The notes below the pieces were generated by a model, which was not told where the DNA came from, made no database searches, and was given only the letters and a program-made list of their open reading frames with translations. A stretch of 64,000 bases of DNA from JAAFHI01 sp039793685 (GTDB taxonomy: Bacteria; Acidobacteriota; Blastocatellia; Chloracidobacteriales; Chloracidobacteriaceae): assembly GCA_039793685.1 (NCBI GenBank), contig JBDRAL010000071.1, forward strand, positions 1 to 64,000, given 5' to 3'. Below are positions 62,201 through 64,000 of the stretch, piece by piece. Position 1 is the first letter of the stretch; the number at the start of each line of letters is the position of its first letter. The position numbers were made by a program, and so were the translations under genes.

Positions 62201-62703
62201 CCGTCGAGGTTGAAATCCCCCACTACCACCGACCGGGGCGCCTGCCCGACCGCGAAAGCGGTGGCCGTGCCAAGCCCGCCCGCCCCGTTGCCGAGCAGCA
62301 CCGAGACGGTCCCCGTGGTAAAACTGTTATTCGTGACCGCCACGTCGGGCCGCCCGTCGAGGTTGAAATCACCGACCGCCACCCCGGTGCACGAGCTTCC
62401 GGCCGCGAAATTGGTCGCCGTCCCAAACGATCCCGCCCCGTTCCCGAGCAGTACCGAGACGTTGCTTGAACTGCTGTTCGCCACGACCATGTCGGGTCGG
62501 CCGTCAAGATTGAAATCCGCCACCGCCACCCCGACCGGACTGGTACCGACACCGAAATTGGAGGCCCCACCGAAGTTGAACCGGTCCACCCCGCTGGTTT
62601 TTACGGGCAGGCGATCCGCCCGCGATCCGACGCCGACGAGCGAAAGAAAAAAGATGATGGACACCGCGACGGTCAACGCGCGGCGAAAAAGGACTGCCTT
62701 CAT
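56299..62703 (-). CDS. Giant secreted modular protein (two FG-GAP propellers, Ig-like modules, beta-helix, BACON, RFRF domain)
   Basis: 2134 residues from ATG 62703 (GGGAG 10 bases upstream). Signal peptide (ALTVAVSIIFFLSLVGVGS). Then fourteen FG-GAP/VCBS repeats, each with a DFNLDGKPD calcium loop, in two blocks of seven separated by LLNQAPQ, suggesting two seven-bladed propellers. A glycine-rich module follows, then five copies of a VTGGGSFC-containing module of about 80 residues (two before, three after a beta-helix with NDSGAGSLRDVL at its start), a fibronectin-like piece (ATLNGTVNANGDSTTVLFRFGTT), a BACON domain (FSLSASSANFPASGGNGSV) and the C-terminal domain with LRRFRFVFGVDGG. Surface adhesion or carbohydrate binding is likely; no catalytic motif is seen. 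Strong promoter at 62953-62981, terminator at 56222-56263. Confidence 0.93.
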   Translation of the reverse strand: MKAVLFRRALTVAVSIIFFLSLVGVGSRADRLPVKTSGVDRFNFGGASNFGVGTSPVGVAVADFNLDGRPDMVVANSSSSNVSVLLGNGAGSFGTATNFAAGSSCTGVAVGDFNLDGRPDVAVTNNSFTTGTVSVLLGNGAGGLGTATAFAVGQAPRSVVVGDFNLDGRPDLAVANVNTNNVSVLLGNGAGAFGAATNFGVGNSPRSIAVGDFNLDGKLDLATANNSGNSLSILLGNGAGSFAAATTVALGASPAGVSVGDFNLDGKPDLAIANNAASSVSVVLGDGAGAFGTPATFSTASGPQSVTVGDFNLDGKPDLAAPNFSAGTLSVLFGNGAGAFGTATNFTVGSIPQVVTVGDFNLDGKSDLAVTNQGSGNVSVLLNQAPQAPCTGTSFGATANFGVASSPQSVAVGDFNLDGKLDLAAANNIASNNVSVLLGNGAGSFGTATFFGAGSQAVGVAVGDFNLDGKPDLVTANLASANISLLLGNGAGSFGTPSNFTVGTQPFALAVGDFNLDGKPDLAVANNSSGTVTVLPGTGGGSFGTATTLTVGTNPRSLVVGDFNQDGKPDLAVANFFTNNVSVLLGNGAGAFGAATNFAVGTRPQSVAVGDFNQDGKADLATANSSGNSVSVLLGNGAGSFGAASSFTVGTSPFSVVVGDFNRDGKADLAAANGSSGNVSVLLGDGAGSFAAATNFGVGTSPQLVVTGDFNQDGKSDLAVANAGSSNVSVLLNSCCPVITGTVSGSTTVCPGVGATVTVTVTGGVAPYSVTLSNGGGTQTGSGPLSFPVTPGSTTTYTVQSGTDANGCPITGSGSATVTVSPTPAAFNVTGGGSFCIGGSGVPVGLSGSETGVNYQLFFAASPVGSPVAGTGSAISFGNQTNPGTYTVVATNATTNCTANMTGSATVNVNPTPTVFNVTGGGSFCTGGTGVAVGLSGSQTGVNYQLFNGASPVGSPVAGTGSALNFGNQSTAGTYTVVATNATTGCTSNMNGNAVVTVISLVVTNGNDSGAGSLRDVLANACAGSTITFQAGVTTVTLTSAELTIGTSVTIDGGPGVTVTRQGGSPNFRIFNVLSGNTVSMNNLTVTNGSAPVQAGGIQNSGTLTLTNCTISGNTAPQGGGVQNDDTLTMTGCVVSNNSASGGGGGGIAIFGASTTVTDCEISGNTATGGGGGILYGGTLLTLNNCTISGNTTTGLTGGGIFNGGSSNLTNCTISGNAATGTSSGGGGMSNSGSSTLTNCTMSGNTASLNGGGILIFNNATGPTTLRNTIVAQNTASNSANIFGTVNAASFNNLIGVGGTGGLANGVNGNLVGVATPLLAALGSNGGPTQTIGLLPGSPAINAGTATSAPTTDQRGISRVGNVDIGAFESRGFTLAVASGDNQIANVTTAFASPLAVTVSSSFSEPVNGGRITFTPPGSGASAGIAGNPATIASGTATTGTVTANGTPGGPYTVAASANGVTTGANFSLTNACPTITAFNVTGGGSFCAGGTGVAVGLSGSQTGVNYRLFNGASPVGGSVAGTGSALNFGNQTTAGTYTVVGTFGSTSCTANMTGSAVVTVNPTPSIFNVTGGGSFCAGGSGVAVGLSGSETGVNYQLFNGASPVGSPVAGTGSALNFGNQTTGGTYTVVATATTGSCTSNMTGSAVVTVNPTPSIFNVTGGGSFCTGGTGVAVGLSGSQTGVNYQLFNGASPVGSPVAGTSSALSFGNQTTAGTYTVVATNGTTGCTSNMSGSAVVTVTTCQPTVTTNPATGVSSTGATLNGTVNANGDSTTVLFRFGTTAGGPYPNLIAATPSPVTGTTPTAVSAVLTGLTPNQIYYFIIEGTNGSGTTQGTEQSFSTATCSFSLSASSANFPASGGNGSVTLTTTAGCAWTVSGIPTWISNLTPANGTGTTTITYTVNPNYSETPRTATLTIGGQSYTVNQDPSVPVNSSIGLAITGQTVLPTSCAPNYANDYVITATLTNTGTQTIYNPYLRVLELQEAAGSPAPPVPFRLLTADGATCGSGGLIGSIQSTDGQTTPATLPTLAPGQSVTVRLVIALPSLRRFRFVFGVDGGFVAPVAMKNAKANFARTFTLARQTEPSTGTSFVFIPNADGKTMNIVPVQPELEAFLNLGDDFWADLNRTLTSGRQSKR

Positions 62704-62952
62704 GGGTTTCAACTCCCTGAATTCCGTGAATTTGTTAAATAACGGCGACCACTTGTGTCTTTCCGCCGGCTTTGGCTTTCTTGCCTGGGGTTTTTCCTGT
62801 TGAAACTGAAAAAATCCAGAGACCATCCCCGGACTTCCCGACGAGTGACGATTCCGACATCACTCAACAATGAAAAGCCAGGGGCGGCGCGTTCAGCGGG
62901 GATTTTGAGAAACTTGACGGCGGTGGCAGGCGGAAAATGAACGAATGCGCCC

Positions 62953-62981
62953 ATTCTATAAGCCAACCGTAAAAAAGACAA
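62953..62981 (-). promoter_or_regulatory. promoter of the giant surface protein gene
   Basis: On the minus strand TTGTCT (62976-62981), a 17-base spacer and TAGAAT (62953-62958). The gap 62704-63107 contains this, an unusually long leader of about 240 bases, and a terminator, but no gene. The leader holds several GC-rich hairpins that match no riboswitch I can name. Confidence 0.6.
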
Positions 62982-63033
62982 TTTCACTTGAAAAACCAGT
63001 TTTCGGAAACGATTCCGATTTTCCGGCGACCCC

Positions 63034-63072
63034 AAAACCGAAGGCGACCGGGAGTCAGTCGGTCGCCTTCGG
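63034..63072 (-). terminator. intrinsic terminator of the 63108 gene
   Basis: Perfect 12-bp stem CCGAAGGCGACC/GGTCGCCTTCGG (63038-63049 and 63061-63072, loop 11), followed on the minus strand by four T then GGGG. It is a near copy of 56229-56263, sharing the loop but for one base. Confidence 0.8.
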
Positions 63073-63107
63073 GCTGGTCGAGCGGATGTGACGCCGGTGC
63101 GGCGGCG

Positions 63108-64000
63108 TCAGCGATTCGCCCGATGAGGTTGTGACGTGAGCGTCCGGTTCAGGTCGGCCCAGAAGTCGTCCCCGAGGTTGAGGAAGGCTTCCAGTTCGGG
63201 CTGAACCGGAACGATGTCCATCGTTTTGCCGTCGGCGCTCGGGATGAACACGAACGCCGTTCCGGTCGATGGTTTGGCGTGACGGGCGAGGGTGAAGGTT
63301 TTGGCGTACTTCGACTTTGCGTCCTTCATCGCCACCGGGGCGACGAAACCGCCGTCCACGCCGAAGACGAACCGGAACCGGCGCAGGCTCGGCAGCGCGA
63401 TCACCAGCCGCACCGTCACCGACTGGCCCGGCGCGAGCGTCGGCAACGTCGCGGGCGTCGTCTGGCCGTCCGTCGATTGAATTGAACCGACCAGTCCGCC
63501 TGTGCCGCAGGTCGCGCCGTCCGCCGTGATGAGCCGGAACGGCACCGGCGGCGCGGGCGATCCCGCCGCTTCCTGAAGTTCGAGCACACGCAGATGCGGG
63601 TTGTAGATCGCCTGCGATCCCGTGTTCGTCAGCGTCGCCGTGATGACGTAGTCGTTCGCGTAGTTCGGCGAGCAGCTCGTCGGATTGACCGTCTGCGACA
63701 CCACCGCCAGACCGATGGAGCTGTTGACCGCCACCGACGGCGACTGCGTCACTTCATAACTCTGACCGCCGATGGTCAGGGTCGCCGAACGTGGGTTTTG
63801 CGACAGATTCGGGTTGACCGTGTAGGTGATCGCGGTCGTTCCCGTGCCGTTCGCGGGAGAGACGTTGATGATCCAGTCCGGCAGACCCGATACCGTCCAG
63901 GCACAACCGGTCGTGGTGGTCAGCGTCACGCTGCCGTTCCCGCCCGACGCCGGGAAACTCGCCGATGACGCGGACAGCGAGAAACTACAGGTCGCCGTCG
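63108..64000 (-). CDS. C-terminal part of a second giant surface protein (BACON plus RFRF domain)
   Basis: The frame is open from the stop at 63108 to the edge of the window, so the N-terminus is missing; about 297 residues are visible, beginning TATCSFSLSASSASFPASGG. The order BACON domain (CAWTVSGLPDWIINVSPANG), then NSSIGLAVVSQTV, YANDYVITATLTNTGSQ, PVPFRLITADGATCG, LAPGQSVTVRL and LRRFRFVFGVDGGFVAPVAMKDAK is nearly the same as in the protein ending at 56299, at both the amino-acid and DNA level. The two genes have almost the same terminator. This indicates recent duplication or recombination of the 3' halves. Secreted, surface; function unknown. Confidence 0.9.
   Translation of the reverse strand, partial: TATCSFSLSASSASFPASGGNGSVTLTTTTGCAWTVSGLPDWIINVSPANGTGTTAITYTVNPNLSQNPRSATLTIGGQSYEVTQSPSVAVNSSIGLAVVSQTVNPTSCSPNYANDYVITATLTNTGSQAIYNPHLRVLELQEAAGSPAPPVPFRLITADGATCGTGGLVGSIQSTDGQTTPATLPTLAPGQSVTVRLVIALPSLRRFRFVFGVDGGFVAPVAMKDAKSKYAKTFTLARHAKPSTGTAFVFIPSADGKTMDIVPVQPELEAFLNLGDDFWADLNRTLTSQPHRANR

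Noticed and set aside
60500..62620. Satellite or CRISPR-like direct repeats of about 180 bp
   Set aside because: They are codons of the 14 FG-GAP repeats in one open frame.
62750..62900. c-di-GMP (GEMM) riboswitch in the leader of the giant gene
   Set aside because: A GCCAAAGCC-like stretch recalls part of the motif, but the flanking conserved segments are missing.

Overview
The window reads like chromosomal DNA of a free-living, Gram-negative, GC-rich bacterium, most probably an Acidobacteriota member near class Blastocatellia. This is inference from gene content: an Oar-like TonB-dependent receptor with an N-terminal carboxypeptidase-regulatory domain, an M13 metallopeptidase, very large secreted FG-GAP/BACON proteins, delta-60 propeller proteins, a propeller-type sensor kinase, HpnE, DapD, and many heptamer-based short tandem repeats between genes. 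No rRNA, tRNA, CRISPR array, prophage or transposase was recognised.

Layout. 1-1809: tail of a secreted protein, a 49-residue orphan peptide with its own terminator, and a CPA2 antiporter. 2026-8346: a tight six-gene operon (coiled-coil protein, MurG-like glycosyltransferase, three radical SAM proteins, a secreted/anchored protein) whose product is unknown. 8617-25684: housekeeping and envelope genes (TPR/sigma-54 activator, MscS-CNBD channel, leaderless MerR regulator plus VIT/vWA protein, DUF4173 membrane protein, M13 peptidase, second MscS, DUF4139 protein, a secreted protein). 25988-29728: TonB receptor. 29905-36301: a conserved-looking signalling cluster (coiled-coil protein, membrane OmpA-like protein, Ras/Rab-like GTPase, two small PAS-like proteins, PAS histidine kinase with HPt). 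36428-38998: dapB-dapA-dapD. 39190-47820: small protein with a structured leader, ThrE exporter, Sel1 protein, two CarboxypepD_reg paralogues, HpnE, LysM and TPR proteins. 48038-53731: REC-PAS kinase, then a NarL-type regulator and its likely propeller sensor kinase, separated by a repeat-bounded four-helix-bundle gene. 54039-64000: three surface proteins sharing a BACON plus C-terminal RFRF domain.

The most striking unexplained structure is the repeat set. At least six unrelated sequence families of roughly 7-bp units occur in gene gaps, nearly always as inverted pairs able to fold into long hairpins. They abut stop codons, supply the last codons of several proteins, displace ribosome binding sites and, in one place, bracket a four-helix-bundle gene inserted between a response regulator and its kinase. 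Other leads are the radical SAM operon with an unassigned C-terminal cysteine motif, the GTPase/OmpA/PAS cluster, and a C-terminal domain shared by four secreted proteins in the window.
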